Assembly (NCBI RefSeq): GCF_007747795.1
Contig: NZ_CP036275.1
Location: forward strand, 6,936,001-7,000,000
Source: Maioricimonas rarisocia
GTDB taxonomy: Bacteria > Planctomycetota > Planctomycetia > Planctomycetales > Planctomycetaceae
DNA: 64,000 nucleotides
Direction: 5' to 3'
Positions within the stretch are counted from its first letter, which is position 1. The number at the start of each line of letters is the position of its first letter. A program made the position numbers and the translations under genes. Of the stretch, positions 1-7,961 are shown in pieces. The notes below the pieces were generated by a model, which did no database searches, was not told where the DNA came from, and saw nothing but the letters and a program-made list of their open reading frames with translations.

Positions 1-154
1 CCCGCAGCGCCTCGCGGACCGGTGCCTGACTCGTCTCGAACTCGCTGGCGATGGCCAGTTCGACGAGGCGGGCCCCCGGTTGCAGACGCCCATCGAGGAT
101 GCGGGCGGTCAGCTCGTTCCGGATGCCGTCACTCATGCATTCGCGACGGGCCAT
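1..154 (-). CDS. GntR-family transcriptional regulator (N-terminus only)
   Basis: Only the first 51 codons are inside the window; the gene continues leftward off the edge. The peptide starts MARRECMSDGIRNELTARIL and continues with a typical GntR winged-helix N-terminus: GRLQPGARLVELAIASEF followed by ETSQAPVREALR, the recognition-helix signature of the FadR/VanR-type subfamilies. Such proteins are DNA-binding regulators that normally sense a small metabolite through a C-terminal domain, not visible here. The ATG at 154 was chosen because GGAGAG lies about 10 nt upstream; the second ATG seven codons in is a possible alternative. A perfect palindrome sits about 50 bp upstream and may be its autoregulatory site. 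Family assignment is good; the ligand is unknown. Confidence 0.85.
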   Translation of the reverse strand, partial: MARRECMSDGIRNELTARILDGRLQPGARLVELAIASEFETSQAPVREALR

Positions 155-203
155 GACCTGTTTCTCTCCGGGATCAGCGACGTCCTTCAACACGAGGAGC
201 CAT

Positions 204-215
204 ATTATCGATAAT
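204..215. promoter_or_regulatory. 12-bp perfect palindrome upstream of the GntR gene
   Basis: ATTATCGATAAT is a perfect AT-rich palindrome in a GC-rich neighbourhood, followed by a second ATCGAT. It lies 50-61 bp upstream of the GntR start codon. GntR regulators often bind palindromes in their own promoter, so this is a candidate operator; that role is inference from position and symmetry only. Confidence 0.45.
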
Positions 216-353
216 CGATTCACGTGCAAGCCAAAGTGGATGCGTTTGTCGATATGGGGTCGATGCGGACCGAATCGCGAGGGTTCGGGGAGTCAGCGTT
301 ACATCGGGACGACGCCGCGAAGACCGCCCCGACATCAGCCGTCGACGTCAGAC

Positions 354-908
354 TCAGCCGGCCAGTCCCAGCAGCATGGCACTCCCCACGCCCAGGAACA
401 GCGCGGCGGCGAACAGTCCGAACAGCACCCCGCCGACCTCCATCGGCGCAAATCCCGGATGCAGTACGGCCTCCCGGGGACGGGACTCGTTGTAGACCAC
501 GTCAATCGGCTGCCCTGGTTCGAGTGTCGCGATGAATCTGCCTCTGCGACTTTCGTGGCCGCCCCGGTACGGAGTGAACGCGACGTTGCGTGAGCGGTAC
601 GTTTCCCCCGCGACTTCGTACTCATACTCGAGCGCGGCCACCTCGAAGGCGCGCCGCTCGTGACGCTGGCCCGGGAACTCGAGCCGCTTCATCCCCCGCT
701 GCACGACGATGCCGGTCGCTCGTCCCGTCCAGTGACGGCTGCGAGCGGCATTGACGAACTGCGAGAGCAGTCCGTAGAGAATCCAGCAGCCGCAGGCAGA
801 AACGACCAATCCGCCGACGAGCATCATCGGGTCCTGCGAGAACGTGAGGGCGACGATTCTCCCTGAGGATGCAGTCATCTGCTGAATGCTGCCTGGCCAC
901 ATGGTCAT
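354..908 (-). CDS. DUF3592-type membrane protein
   Basis: A 184-aa protein with one hydrophobic segment near the N-terminus (MMLVGGLVVSACGCWILYGLL) and one at the C-terminus (GGVLFGLFAAALFLGVGSAML). Between them is a soluble beta-rich part with YEYEVAGETYRSRNV and a late VVYNESRPREAVLHPG stretch. This arrangement of two membrane helices flanking the YxY-G-xY-S and VxYNPxxP-type motifs is characteristic of DUF3592 proteins, whose function is not established. The start is uncertain: the ATG at 908 has a GCGAGAG purine stretch before it; in-frame ATGs at 950 and 902 are alternatives. It stands alone between the GntR gene and a repeat cluster. Confidence 0.7.
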   Translation of the reverse strand: MTMWPGSIQQMTASSGRIVALTFSQDPMMLVGGLVVSACGCWILYGLLSQFVNAARSRHWTGRATGIVVQRGMKRLEFPGQRHERRAFEVAALEYEYEVAGETYRSRNVAFTPYRGGHESRRGRFIATLEPGQPIDVVYNESRPREAVLHPGFAPMEVGGVLFGLFAAALFLGVGSAMLLGLAG

Positions 909-967
909 GCTCTCGCTTGCGCCTCGAGCTGGTATCTGAGTGGGTGCCACTCACTCTGCGAACCGTG

Positions 968-1100
968 CATGCTTACTGGGGGCTCGCCTGCGGCTCGACC
1001 CCAGCCACCCGCCGCTTGCGTGCCACGGCTCTGCGAGCCGTGTTGCGATCACTCAATGTTTACTGGGGGTTATCCCGGAGCTCACGCTCCGGGCTCGCCT
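968..1100. repeat. Composite REP-like palindromic element, copy 1
   Basis: Two strong stem-loops sit here. CACGGCTC-tgc-GAGCCGTG spans 1024-1042 and CCCGGAGC-tcac-GCTCCGGG spans 1074-1093, the latter followed by GCTCGCCTG. An upstream half-unit (GGGGGCTCGCCTGCGGCTCGACC) lies near 977. The same two palindromes, in the same order and orientation and about 40 bp apart, recur at 3757-3860, and the second recurs alone at 3086-3105. This is the behaviour of an intergenic REP/BIME-type repeat. No gene is visible in this interval. Confidence 0.75.
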
Positions 1101-1151
1101 GAGCCCTTTGAATGCCCGCCGGTCGCGACTCGTTCGCCTTGAGCCTCACAC

Positions 1152-3035
1152 CTACTCCCGCCAGTGGCCGAAGCGGTTCCGCTTCTCCGCCGGTTGACCG
1201 GGAGGTAGGGCATCCAGCGTCGAGATCCCTTCCGCGTACAGCAGTTCGCCGGTGTAGCCGTCCCGAAACTGCACCACCACCTGCGGCGCGTCGTACGCCA
1301 GGAACTGGTACCCCGGTCCCTCCTGCCGCGGCGCCTTCACGATGTTGTTCACCGAGATCACTGCGTACACCGTGTGCCGCTGCCGCTGGTAATGGACGTT
1401 GTCGGGATACCCTCCCAGCCACTTGATCTTGATCGTGCGGCCCTCGCTGTCGAACCAGCCTCCCAGCGGGGGCAGTCCAAGCGTGCCGATCGGATGATTG
1501 GCCGAGTTGACCGGCGAAACGAGGAACTCCCAAACGTTGTCGCTGATCTGCGCCGCCACCGGCTGGTGCACGTCTCCCGTCAGCAGCAGGACCGGTTTCT
1601 CGAGCCGGTCCAGAACTTCGGTCAGTTCTTCCCGTTCATGTACGTAGCCGCAGTACCCGTCCCCCTTCGACGTCGTCGTGTTGGGCCGAACGTGGTACGC
1701 GCTGTGGTACAGAAACCACGGATCGGGCGAGATCACAAAGAGAAAGTCCGCCTTGCTCTCGCGAACGGTCTCGAGGAACCACCTTTTCTGAGGCTCCCCC
1801 AGGACGAACCGGTCGGCATCGTGCGAGTGCTCGACCCCTTTCCACTCCGATCGCTGCCCGCGGGTATCGAGAAAGATGAAGTGACAGTTCCCGATCACCC
1901 GGTCGAACCAGTGGCGGCGGCCGATGCTGTACGGAGCGTTGCCGGTCGCCTTGAGCGCCGGGCGGATCTGCAGATGCGTGGCGTCGATGACCTTCTCGAT
2001 CGCGTAGACGCCGACGTTCCGGCCACCCCGCTCGGAGACCTTCGGTTTGTCCCCTCCCTTGAGGAAATGACCGATGTGCAGCGTGCTGACCTCTTCCAGA
2101 TCGAGCTTTGAGAAGTCGGCATCGGGATCGTGCAGAACGTCGCTGCCCGCTTCGAGCTGCGCGTTGCCGAACTGGATCGGCGGCCGCTGCTCTCCCGGGG
2201 CGTTGGCCCAGTCGGCATAGTACTGCCAGACCCGCAAGGCCGGATCGCGGACCAGGTAGTTGCCGTTGCCCAGTCCCACTTCGCCACTGCCATCGATGTT
2301 GTCGGTCACTTCGTGATCGTTGTACATCGTCATCATCGGCACGTGGCGGAGCAGGCGGTTGAGCGAGCGGCCGCGGTCGAGATACAGCTTGTAGTTGTTC
2401 TCGATGCCGGCGACAGTCCCGTCAATCGTCTCTTCGTACGTGTAGTCGCCGTTGATGATGTGAAACGCGAGCCGGTCACGATGCTTCTCCCACATCGTGT
2501 CGAACGCCGGCGGATTGGCGTAGATGCCGTAGGTGTCTTCGGGAGATCGCTGCCGCTGACAGGCACCGATCGAGAACGAAAGGTTGAACCGGCCTTCCGG
2601 ATTGAACTCGTGCGCAAAGCTGGTTTCGTCCGGCAGCGTGCGGAACGTCGGCCAGGGATCGCGGTAGTTGACGCGGAGGTCGATCAGTTCGCCATCGACA
2701 CGCACGGCATAGGCGTAGACGGTATTCGGCTCGAGACCGTCGATCTCGACGTAGCCGGTGAAGTCCTCGGCCGCGATCGTCCGCCCGGTGGTGACGTCGG
2801 CTTCGTCGAAGGGTGGCCGATGGGGAGTGACCAGAACGTCGAACGCGACCTCACGGTCCGCCCGCAGCCAGAGCCGCACGGAATTCGACGTGACCGCTCC
2901 GAGCACCGGTCCGTGCGTCACCGGCGTACTCTGCCTGGGGATGACGTGGTTGGCCACCGGGTCGGGCCAGGTCAGATCCTGCGCTGCCGCCGATGCCGAG
3001 ACGATGCACAGCAATGCGATGAAGAGCGCTCGCAC
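1152..3035 (-). CDS. PhoD-type alkaline phosphatase/phosphodiesterase, secreted
   Basis: A 627-aa protein with a short signal peptide (MRALFIALLCIVSASAAAQ) followed by a fibronectin-like N-terminal domain (THGPVLGAVTSNSVRLWLR) and a PhoD-like metallophosphatase domain. Visible metal-ligand motifs are SIGACQ, NGDYTYEE, MYNDHEVTDN, a FLDTRGQRS loop and a late LTGDVHQP. The family hydrolyses phosphate mono- and diesters outside the cytoplasm using Ca/Fe or related metals, and may scavenge phosphate. About 627 aa is slightly long for PhoD. The gene is flanked on both sides by copies of the same palindromic repeat. Substrate is not predictable from sequence. Confidence 0.88.
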   Translation of the reverse strand: MRALFIALLCIVSASAAAQDLTWPDPVANHVIPRQSTPVTHGPVLGAVTSNSVRLWLRADREVAFDVLVTPHRPPFDEADVTTGRTIAAEDFTGYVEIDGLEPNTVYAYAVRVDGELIDLRVNYRDPWPTFRTLPDETSFAHEFNPEGRFNLSFSIGACQRQRSPEDTYGIYANPPAFDTMWEKHRDRLAFHIINGDYTYEETIDGTVAGIENNYKLYLDRGRSLNRLLRHVPMMTMYNDHEVTDNIDGSGEVGLGNGNYLVRDPALRVWQYYADWANAPGEQRPPIQFGNAQLEAGSDVLHDPDADFSKLDLEEVSTLHIGHFLKGGDKPKVSERGGRNVGVYAIEKVIDATHLQIRPALKATGNAPYSIGRRHWFDRVIGNCHFIFLDTRGQRSEWKGVEHSHDADRFVLGEPQKRWFLETVRESKADFLFVISPDPWFLYHSAYHVRPNTTTSKGDGYCGYVHEREELTEVLDRLEKPVLLLTGDVHQPVAAQISDNVWEFLVSPVNSANHPIGTLGLPPLGGWFDSEGRTIKIKWLGGYPDNVHYQRQRHTVYAVISVNNIVKAPRQEGPGYQFLAYDAPQVVVQFRDGYTGELLYAEGISTLDALPPGQPAEKRNRFGHWRE

Positions 3036-3085
3036 GTGGTGTCTCCCTGGTGGATATGTTCGGCTTCGCTGGTGGACGTGTTCAT

Positions 3086-3105
3086 CCCGGAGCTCACGCT
3101 CCGGG
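3086..3105. repeat. REP-like palindrome, solitary copy
   Basis: CCCGGAGC-tcac-GCTCCGGG is an 8-bp perfect stem with a 4-nt loop, identical over 20 nt to the copies at 1074-1093 and 3816-3835. It sits between the PhoD-type gene and the DJ-1/PfpI gene. Confidence 0.75.
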
Positions 3106-3140
3106 ATCGCCGTGGTTTTCCACTCCCCGGGTCGCCCCGG

Positions 3141-3722
3141 TCACGCCCCCGCCATTGCCGCCTCACGAGCTTCCACGAGCATCCGGATCCACGGGCCGAC
3201 GTAATGACCGTTGTCGTGGAACGTCCGGCCGCTCACCAGGTTCCCGTCGATGACGCACGGCTCGTCCACGAAGATCCCGCCGCACACTTCCAGATCGAAC
3301 TTGCACTTGGGAACCGTCGCCATCCGGCGGCCCTTCACGCAGTCGGCATAGGCCGGAATCTCCACGCCATGGCAGACGCTGGCGACCGGCTTGTTCGTCT
3401 CGAAGAAGTGCCGCGTGATTCGCACCAGGTTCTCGTCGTACCGGATGTACTCCGGAGCCCTCCCGCCGGAGAAGAGGATGCCAGCGTACTCTTCCTCGTT
3501 GACGTCGGCAAAGGCGATATCCGCCTTGAGGGTGTAACCTTCCCACTCCTTTGTGATCGTCCAGCCGGGCTTCACTTCGTGCAGCACGAGTTGGTAGAGG
3601 CGCTTCTCGGGGGCAGCGACGACCGGTTCGAAACCGGCCTCCTGCAGCCGGTAGTAGGGATACATCGTGTCGAGCGTTTCGGTCGCATCGCCGATGATGA
3701 TGAGCACTTTGGAGGAAGACAT
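3141..3722 (-). CDS. DJ-1/PfpI family protein
   Basis: A 193-aa class I glutamine-amidotransferase-like protein. It begins MSSSKVLIIIGDATETLDTM, the usual first beta strand and loop of the family, and carries the nucleophile-elbow motif ASVCHGVE with the conserved Cys-His. The family includes proteases, chaperones, glyoxalases and amidases, so the activity cannot be fixed. The ATG at 3722 was chosen because homology starts right there; an upstream extension to 3827 would run through repeat DNA. It lies upstream of, and in the same orientation as, the PhoD-type gene, separated by about 105 bp with a palindrome, so co-transcription is uncertain. Confidence 0.85.
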   Translation of the reverse strand: MSSSKVLIIIGDATETLDTMYPYYRLQEAGFEPVVAAPEKRLYQLVLHEVKPGWTITKEWEGYTLKADIAFADVNEEEYAGILFSGGRAPEYIRYDENLVRITRHFFETNKPVASVCHGVEIPAYADCVKGRRMATVPKCKFDLEVCGGIFVDEPCVIDGNLVSGRTFHDNGHYVGPWIRMLVEAREAAMAGA

Positions 3723-3756
3723 GTTGGTGTCTCGCTGTGGATGAAATGATGTGACC

Positions 3757-3860
3757 GCTTGCGTGCCGCGGCTCTGTGAGCCGTGTTCGCACACGATGTG
3801 CGTATTACGTGATATCCCGGAGCTCACGCTCCGGGCTCGCCTGCAGCTCGACCGCGGACA
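3757..3860. repeat. Composite REP-like palindromic element, copy 2
   Basis: GCTTGCGTGCCGCGGCTCtgtGAGCCG (stem 3769-3783) is followed about 30 bp later by CCCGGAGC-tcac-GCTCCGGG (3816-3835) and GCTCGCCTGCAGCTCGACC. Order, spacing and flanking words match the element at 968-1100, with the first loop changed from tgc to tgt. A partial unit GGGGGCTCGCCTGCGGCCC follows near 3892. Confidence 0.75.
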
Positions 3861-3909
3861 CCCGGGAGGGGGCGTCTCTCGTTACTGAGCTGGGGGCTCG
3901 CCTGCGGCC

Positions 3910-3941
3910 CCTGATTCCTACTTCCTGATTCCTGGCTCCTC
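3910..3941 (-). repeat. Purine-rich 32-bp dispersed repeat, copy A
   Basis: Read on the minus strand this is a purine-rich word beginning GAGGAGCCAGGAATCAGG. It matches the plus-strand sequence at 9696-9727 at most positions (about 24 of 32 by eye). It lies immediately downstream of the Gfo/Idh/MocA stop codon. Confidence 0.5.
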
Positions 3942-3943
3942 CC

Positions 3944-5251
3944 TCAGGCGATTTCGTAGCCGGCACGCTGTTCGCGCTTCAGCCAGGTGTTCGCTTCCGA
4001 GTCGCCCACGAACAGTTCCTGCTGCGGATCCCACGTCAGCGGCCGCCCCAGCCGCTGCGAAATGTTGGCAAGGTGACAGGTGCTGACCGTTCGGTGCGAG
4101 TCTTCGATCGGCGAGACCGGAGTCCGACGGGTCTCGATACAGTCGAAGAAGTTCCCCATGTGGTTGATGATCGCATCCAGCTTGCCGGCCCGTTCCGGAC
4201 GCGTCAGATTATCGAAGTCGTACGCGACGAACTGATCGCGGGGCAGGGGACTGGACTTCAGTTCGTCCACCGGCACACCGGCCACGGTGCCGCGGTTCAC
4301 GAACAGGCGTCCCTTGTCTCCTTCAAACAGAATGCCGCGGCGGCCTTCGTCGGCGATGACCAGTTCGACTCCGTTGGCGTACTTCACGGTGGCACCGAAG
4401 TCGGTCGCGACGTTGAAGCCGTTCTCGATACTCGGGAAACGGGCCTTGCCATCGAAGTGCACCGGCAGACTGTCGATGGCCCACTGGGCGATGTCGATGT
4501 GATGGGCGCCCCAGTCGGTCATCTTTCCGCCGGAGTACTCGTACCACCAGCGGAAGGTGTAGTGCGCCCGCTCGGGGATGTACGGGACATCGGGGGTCTG
4601 TCCCTGCCACAGGTCCCAGTTGAAGTGACTCGGAACCGGATACGTCTGGAAGGGCCCACCGGTCGGATTCTTGTCGGTTGCTGCGGTGACGCGCTGCAGC
4701 TTGCCGATCCGTCCCTGCCGGACCAGTTCGACGGCCAGGCGGAACCGTGAGTCGCTCCGCTGCCACGTGCCGGTCTGCACGACTCGATCCGACTCGCCGA
4801 CGACCCTCCGCAGTACCTTCCCTTCGTCAACGGTAAGCGTGAGCGGCTTCTCGCAGTAAACGTCCTTACCGGCCCGGACGGCATCGATGATCATCTTCGT
4901 ATGCCAGTGGTCCGGCGTGGCGATGAGGACGACGTCGACATCCTTGCGGGCCAGCAGGTCGCGATAGTCTTCAAAGATTCGCGGCGTGCTGCCGAAACTG
5001 GCCCGGGCCTGTTCACGAACGTGCCGATCCACATCGGCAATCGCGACGATGTCGCCGTACTCCCGGGCTTTCTCCGTGATGACCGAGCCCTGATACCGCA
5101 TGCCGATGGCGCCGACGCCGAGCCGTTCCACCTTGTGACGGGGCTTGTCCTGGGCGGACGCGAACGTCTGCAGATGGGGCGCGACGAGCAGTCCCCCGCC
5201 GAGCGCGGCTGAAGCAAGAAAGTCCCGGCGAGTGGTGGCAGGTCCGGACAT
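3944..5251 (-). CDS. Gfo/Idh/MocA family oxidoreductase with Tat signal
   Basis: A 435-aa protein with a twin-arginine export signal (TTRRDFLASAALGGG...) followed by an NAD(P)-binding Rossmann fold (LGVGAIGMRYQGS, then VAIADVD) and the family motif CEKPLTL. The middle has IATPDHWHTKMI, and the C-terminal half has GGKMTDWGAHHIDIAQWA, typical of the sugar-dehydrogenase-like C-terminal domain. Exported Gfo/Idh/MocA enzymes are very numerous in planctomycetes and act on carbohydrates or polyols. The ATG at 5251 was chosen because it begins the Tat signal and has GGAG upstream. The divergent neighbour is a XylR-type sugar-responsive regulator, which fits joint control from the shared 212-bp gap. 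Confidence 0.9.
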   Translation of the reverse strand: MSGPATTRRDFLASAALGGGLLVAPHLQTFASAQDKPRHKVERLGVGAIGMRYQGSVITEKAREYGDIVAIADVDRHVREQARASFGSTPRIFEDYRDLLARKDVDVVLIATPDHWHTKMIIDAVRAGKDVYCEKPLTLTVDEGKVLRRVVGESDRVVQTGTWQRSDSRFRLAVELVRQGRIGKLQRVTAATDKNPTGGPFQTYPVPSHFNWDLWQGQTPDVPYIPERAHYTFRWWYEYSGGKMTDWGAHHIDIAQWAIDSLPVHFDGKARFPSIENGFNVATDFGATVKYANGVELVIADEGRRGILFEGDKGRLFVNRGTVAGVPVDELKSSPLPRDQFVAYDFDNLTRPERAGKLDAIINHMGNFFDCIETRRTPVSPIEDSHRTVSTCHLANISQRLGRPLTWDPQQELFVGDSEANTWLKREQRAGYEIA

Positions 5252-5463
5252 GGCAGGTCTCCACGGGAGGATGAGGGGCATGAACTAGAGACAGCCTACC
5301 GCAACGGGGGCCGGGGTCATTCCTCATCTGCGTATTTCCGTTACACTATTTTGTCAGCCTCATTGATGTCATCTCTGTGGGGCCGCCGGAGGATCATCGC
5401 CGCGGCCGGGCCAGCTGCCGGACTATCAGACCACGCCCGTCATGCTCGCGAGAGCAATGAACC

Positions 5464-6609
5464 ATGAAACGAGTCGCCCTGCTGATCGAGACCTCCCGCT
5501 CCTACGGGCGGGATCTGCTGCAGGGCGTCAAACAGTACGCCGGTGAGCACGGTCCGTGGTCGCTGTTCGTCGAGCTGCGGGATCTGGAATCGAAACCACC
5601 CGCCTGGCTGAAGAACTGGGACGGGGACGGCATACTCACCCGCTCCGGCAGCACCGCGATCGCCGATGCGGTCCGTCGCGTGGGGGTGCCGACGGTCGAA
5701 CTTCGCTCGACCCGCCGGGGCGCGAGCTTTCCGTTTGTCGGAGCCGACAATGAAGCGGTCGGCAGGCTGGTGGCCGAGCATCTGCTCGACCGGGGCTTCC
5801 GCCACTTCGGCGTCTATGAACTCGATACGGAGCAGTTCTTCGTCGAACGCCGCAACAGCTTCGTCCGCCACCTGAAGCAGTGGGGGATGTCCTGCACTCC
5901 GTTTCGCCAGGGGGGCGCGACCGAGAAGCCGAGTCAGTGGGAACGGCAGCAGAACCGGTTGATCGGGTGGATCGAGCAGTTGCCGCGACCGGCCGGCATC
6001 ATGGCCTGTACCGACCAGCTTGGCTGCTGGCTGCTGGACGCCTGTGCGCGGACGGGAATTCGCGTGCCGGAAGAACTGGCGGTCGTGGGCGTCGAGAATG
6101 ACGAGACATTGACGACGATGAGCACTCCACCACTGAGCAGCGTGCAGCTGGATGGACGGCGAGCCGGGTACGAGGCGGCCCGACTGCTGGACCGGATCAT
6201 GCGGGGCAACAGACCGCCTAAGCGTCCGGTTCTGATTCCGCCGATCGGCATCAAGACGCGGCAGTCGTCCGACATCGTAGCGATTGACGATCCGCTGCTG
6301 GCCGAGGCGATCCGACTGATCCGCCAGCGGGCCTGCGCGGGACTGCACGTGACGGATGTGCTGGACGCCGTCCCCCTTTCGCGCAGCTCGCTGGAGCGGG
6401 GCTGCCGCGAGATCCTGGGACGTTCGCCCAACCGGGAGATCAACCGGGTGCGGCTGGAGGCGGCGTGCGAGCTGCTGCGGGAGACGGACCTGAATCTCGA
6501 GCAGATTGCACGGCGGACGGGATTCACCACGCCACAGTACCTCGTGCAGCTGTTTCGCCGCTCGATCGGGACGACTCCGGGAGCCTACCGGCGGCAATCC
6601 CGGACGTAG
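5464..6609 (+). CDS. XylR-type AraC-family transcriptional regulator
   Basis: A 381-aa protein with an N-terminal LacI/periplasmic-binding-like sensor domain (MKRVALLIETSRSYGRDLLQ, then a GADNEAVGRLVAEHLLDRGFRH-type segment, about residues 1-275). It ends in an AraC-type double helix-turn-helix (about 285-381: SRSSLERGCREILGRSP, then LEQIARRTGFTTPQYLVQLF and GTTPGAYRR). This layout is that of E. coli XylR. Such proteins bind a sugar and activate degradation genes. It is transcribed divergently from the exported Gfo/Idh/MocA gene, its likely target. The inducer is not predictable. Confidence 0.92.
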   Translation: MKRVALLIETSRSYGRDLLQGVKQYAGEHGPWSLFVELRDLESKPPAWLKNWDGDGILTRSGSTAIADAVRRVGVPTVELRSTRRGASFPFVGADNEAVGRLVAEHLLDRGFRHFGVYELDTEQFFVERRNSFVRHLKQWGMSCTPFRQGGATEKPSQWERQQNRLIGWIEQLPRPAGIMACTDQLGCWLLDACARTGIRVPEELAVVGVENDETLTTMSTPPLSSVQLDGRRAGYEAARLLDRIMRGNRPPKRPVLIPPIGIKTRQSSDIVAIDDPLLAEAIRLIRQRACAGLHVTDVLDAVPLSRSSLERGCREILGRSPNREINRVRLEAACELLRETDLNLEQIARRTGFTTPQYLVQLFRRSIGTTPGAYRRQSRT

Positions 6610-7110
6610 CTGCCTGGAGAAACCGCGATGTCTGGAGCGGCAACTCCTGTTCCCCGGCGCGTAGAAAGGCAAACAGAACAGCGTGGGTAGCGCGGCGGAT
6701 GGACAATGACGCCGGTTACACGTTTTTTACCTCTTACGCAATCTGCGCGGATTTTTATTGATTCCGTGTTGGAGGCTGAGTAGCGTGACGTCGAGGTGAT
6801 GATGCCCGCGACTGGTCATGAAGGCCGCACCGGACCTGCGATCCGGAGTGGCCTTTTTCTGTCGAAGACAGAAGCCGGTCGGCCGAAGGACCGACACGAC
6901 GTGACACAATCCCGCCGTGAATCGCGGTTGTGTCCGTGACACCAATGATGGGGAGGAACGTCCGCAATCGACTGAGTGACTTCTTTGTGACAGGCAACAC
7001 GGTATGCGGATCGTGTATCCGGCCCGCTGCCCGGCACTGTGTCGGGGGGTCCGGCAGGTCAACTTCCAGGTAACTTCGACTCCAACCAGTTCGAGTAGGG
7101 AGACCTTCAG
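6610..7110. other. 501-bp intergenic region with terminator and a second hairpin
   Basis: No protein-coding gene is supported. The interval contains an AT-richer stretch at 6715-6765, a rho-independent terminator at 6823-6858, and a bulged stem-loop at 6903-6934 (GACACAA pairing with TTGTGTC, and CCGC with GCGG). The AGGGAG ribosome-binding site of the next gene lies near 7098-7104. A small RNA ending at the terminator is possible but unproven. Confidence 0.5.
6823..6858 (+). terminator. Rho-independent terminator
   Basis: GGCCGCACCGGA (6823-6834) pairs with TCCGGAGTGGCC (6842-6853) in a 12-bp stem with one G-U pair and one A-A mismatch. The 7-nt loop is CCTGCGA, and TTTTT follows on the plus strand. 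It lies 214 bp past the XylR-type stop codon, which is far for that gene and leaves room for a small transcript ending here. Confidence 0.75.
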
Positions 7111-7842
7111 ATGTCGCAACAGAAACGATTGAATGTGGAACGCCTCGAGGAACGGGTCCTGCTTGCGGGCAACGTTGCCATCAGTGTCGTCGGGACAACT
7201 CTCGGCCTGACCGGAGATGCTGCGTCGAACGACGTCTCGGTGTCGACGGCAGGTGGTCAGCTGACGCTGGCAGCGAACAATGGCACGACCTTCGTGGCCG
7301 GGCCCGGTATTGCTGCACTTCTGCCGTTCGTCGTGGCCACCGACGGCAGTACGTTCGTGACGCTGAACAACACGTTCGTGAATGCGCTGGCGGCCGTGCC
7401 ACTTGTCACCGTCGCCTTCAACATGCAGGGTGGCAACGACGTCATCAACGTCGACTCGACCGTTGTTGCCGGTAACGTCAACATCAACACGGGCACGGGT
7501 AACGACCTGCTGGTGATGAACGGCTCGTCGGTCGGCGGCAACTTCACGGCCAACTTCGGTGACGGTGCCGATCGTGCGATCGCCACCTTCAACACCTTTG
7601 GTGACGGTGCCGGACCGCTCGAAGCGATCAACATCAACATGGGTGCCGGCAACGACCGCATCGACTATGCGGGCAACGTCTACTTCAACACCGGCACACC
7701 GGTCATTGACGGTGGCCCGGGCAACAAGGACCGGCTGGAACTGGTCGACGGACAGCCCGATGACCAGTACATCAACACTGCACCGCTTCTGCCTGGTTGG
7801 GAGATCTTCGATCCCGAAGATGACAGCCCGACCGGTGTCTGA
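7111..7842 (+). CDS. Surface protein with planctomycete LEERVLLA signal and Ca-binding-like repeats
   Basis: A 243-aa protein. The N-terminus MSQQKRLNVERLEERVLLAG matches the special leader of large planctomycete extracellular proteins (the RLExRxLL(S/A) type), here on an unusually short protein. The body is Gly/Asn/Asp/Thr-rich, with three recognisable GGNDxI-like elements (GGNDVINVDS, GTGNDLLVMNG, GAGNDRIDYAGN) like the RTX/haemolysin-type calcium-binding nonapeptide, spaced along a probable beta-roll. An AGGGAG ribosome-binding site precedes the ATG. A hairpin at 7878-7922 probably ends the transcript. Export and surface display are inferred; function unknown. Confidence 0.75.
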   Translation: MSQQKRLNVERLEERVLLAGNVAISVVGTTLGLTGDAASNDVSVSTAGGQLTLAANNGTTFVAGPGIAALLPFVVATDGSTFVTLNNTFVNALAAVPLVTVAFNMQGGNDVINVDSTVVAGNVNINTGTGNDLLVMNGSSVGGNFTANFGDGADRAIATFNTFGDGAGPLEAININMGAGNDRIDYAGNVYFNTGTPVIDGGPGNKDRLELVDGQPDDQYINTAPLLPGWEIFDPEDDSPTGV

Positions 7843-7877
7843 GGGCGGTTGCTGAAGAGGTGTTCTGAAACGACCTG

Positions 7878-7922
7878 AACCGGCCCGCAGCGCTCCGATC
7901 TCCGGACGCTGCAGCGCCGGTT
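7878..7922 (+). terminator. Stem-loop downstream of the surface protein gene
   Basis: AACCGGC (7878-7884) pairs with GCCGGTT (7916-7922). After a small internal loop, GCAGCG pairs with CGCTGC. Only a weak T-rich tail (TTCTGTCT) follows. It lies between convergent genes and may act in both directions. Confidence 0.45.
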
Positions 7923-7961
7923 CTGTCTATGCGCCGACAATGACTCGTTGCCAAACCGGGT

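Noticed and set aside
2130-3749. 539-aa frame on the plus strand over PhoD and DJ-1 genes
   Set aside because: Antisense shadow; the minus strand has complete motif sets for both proteins.
5440-6672. 410-aa reading frame antisense to the XylR-type gene
   Set aside because: Arg/Pro/Gly-rich shadow of a high-GC gene; the sense strand encodes a complete XylR.
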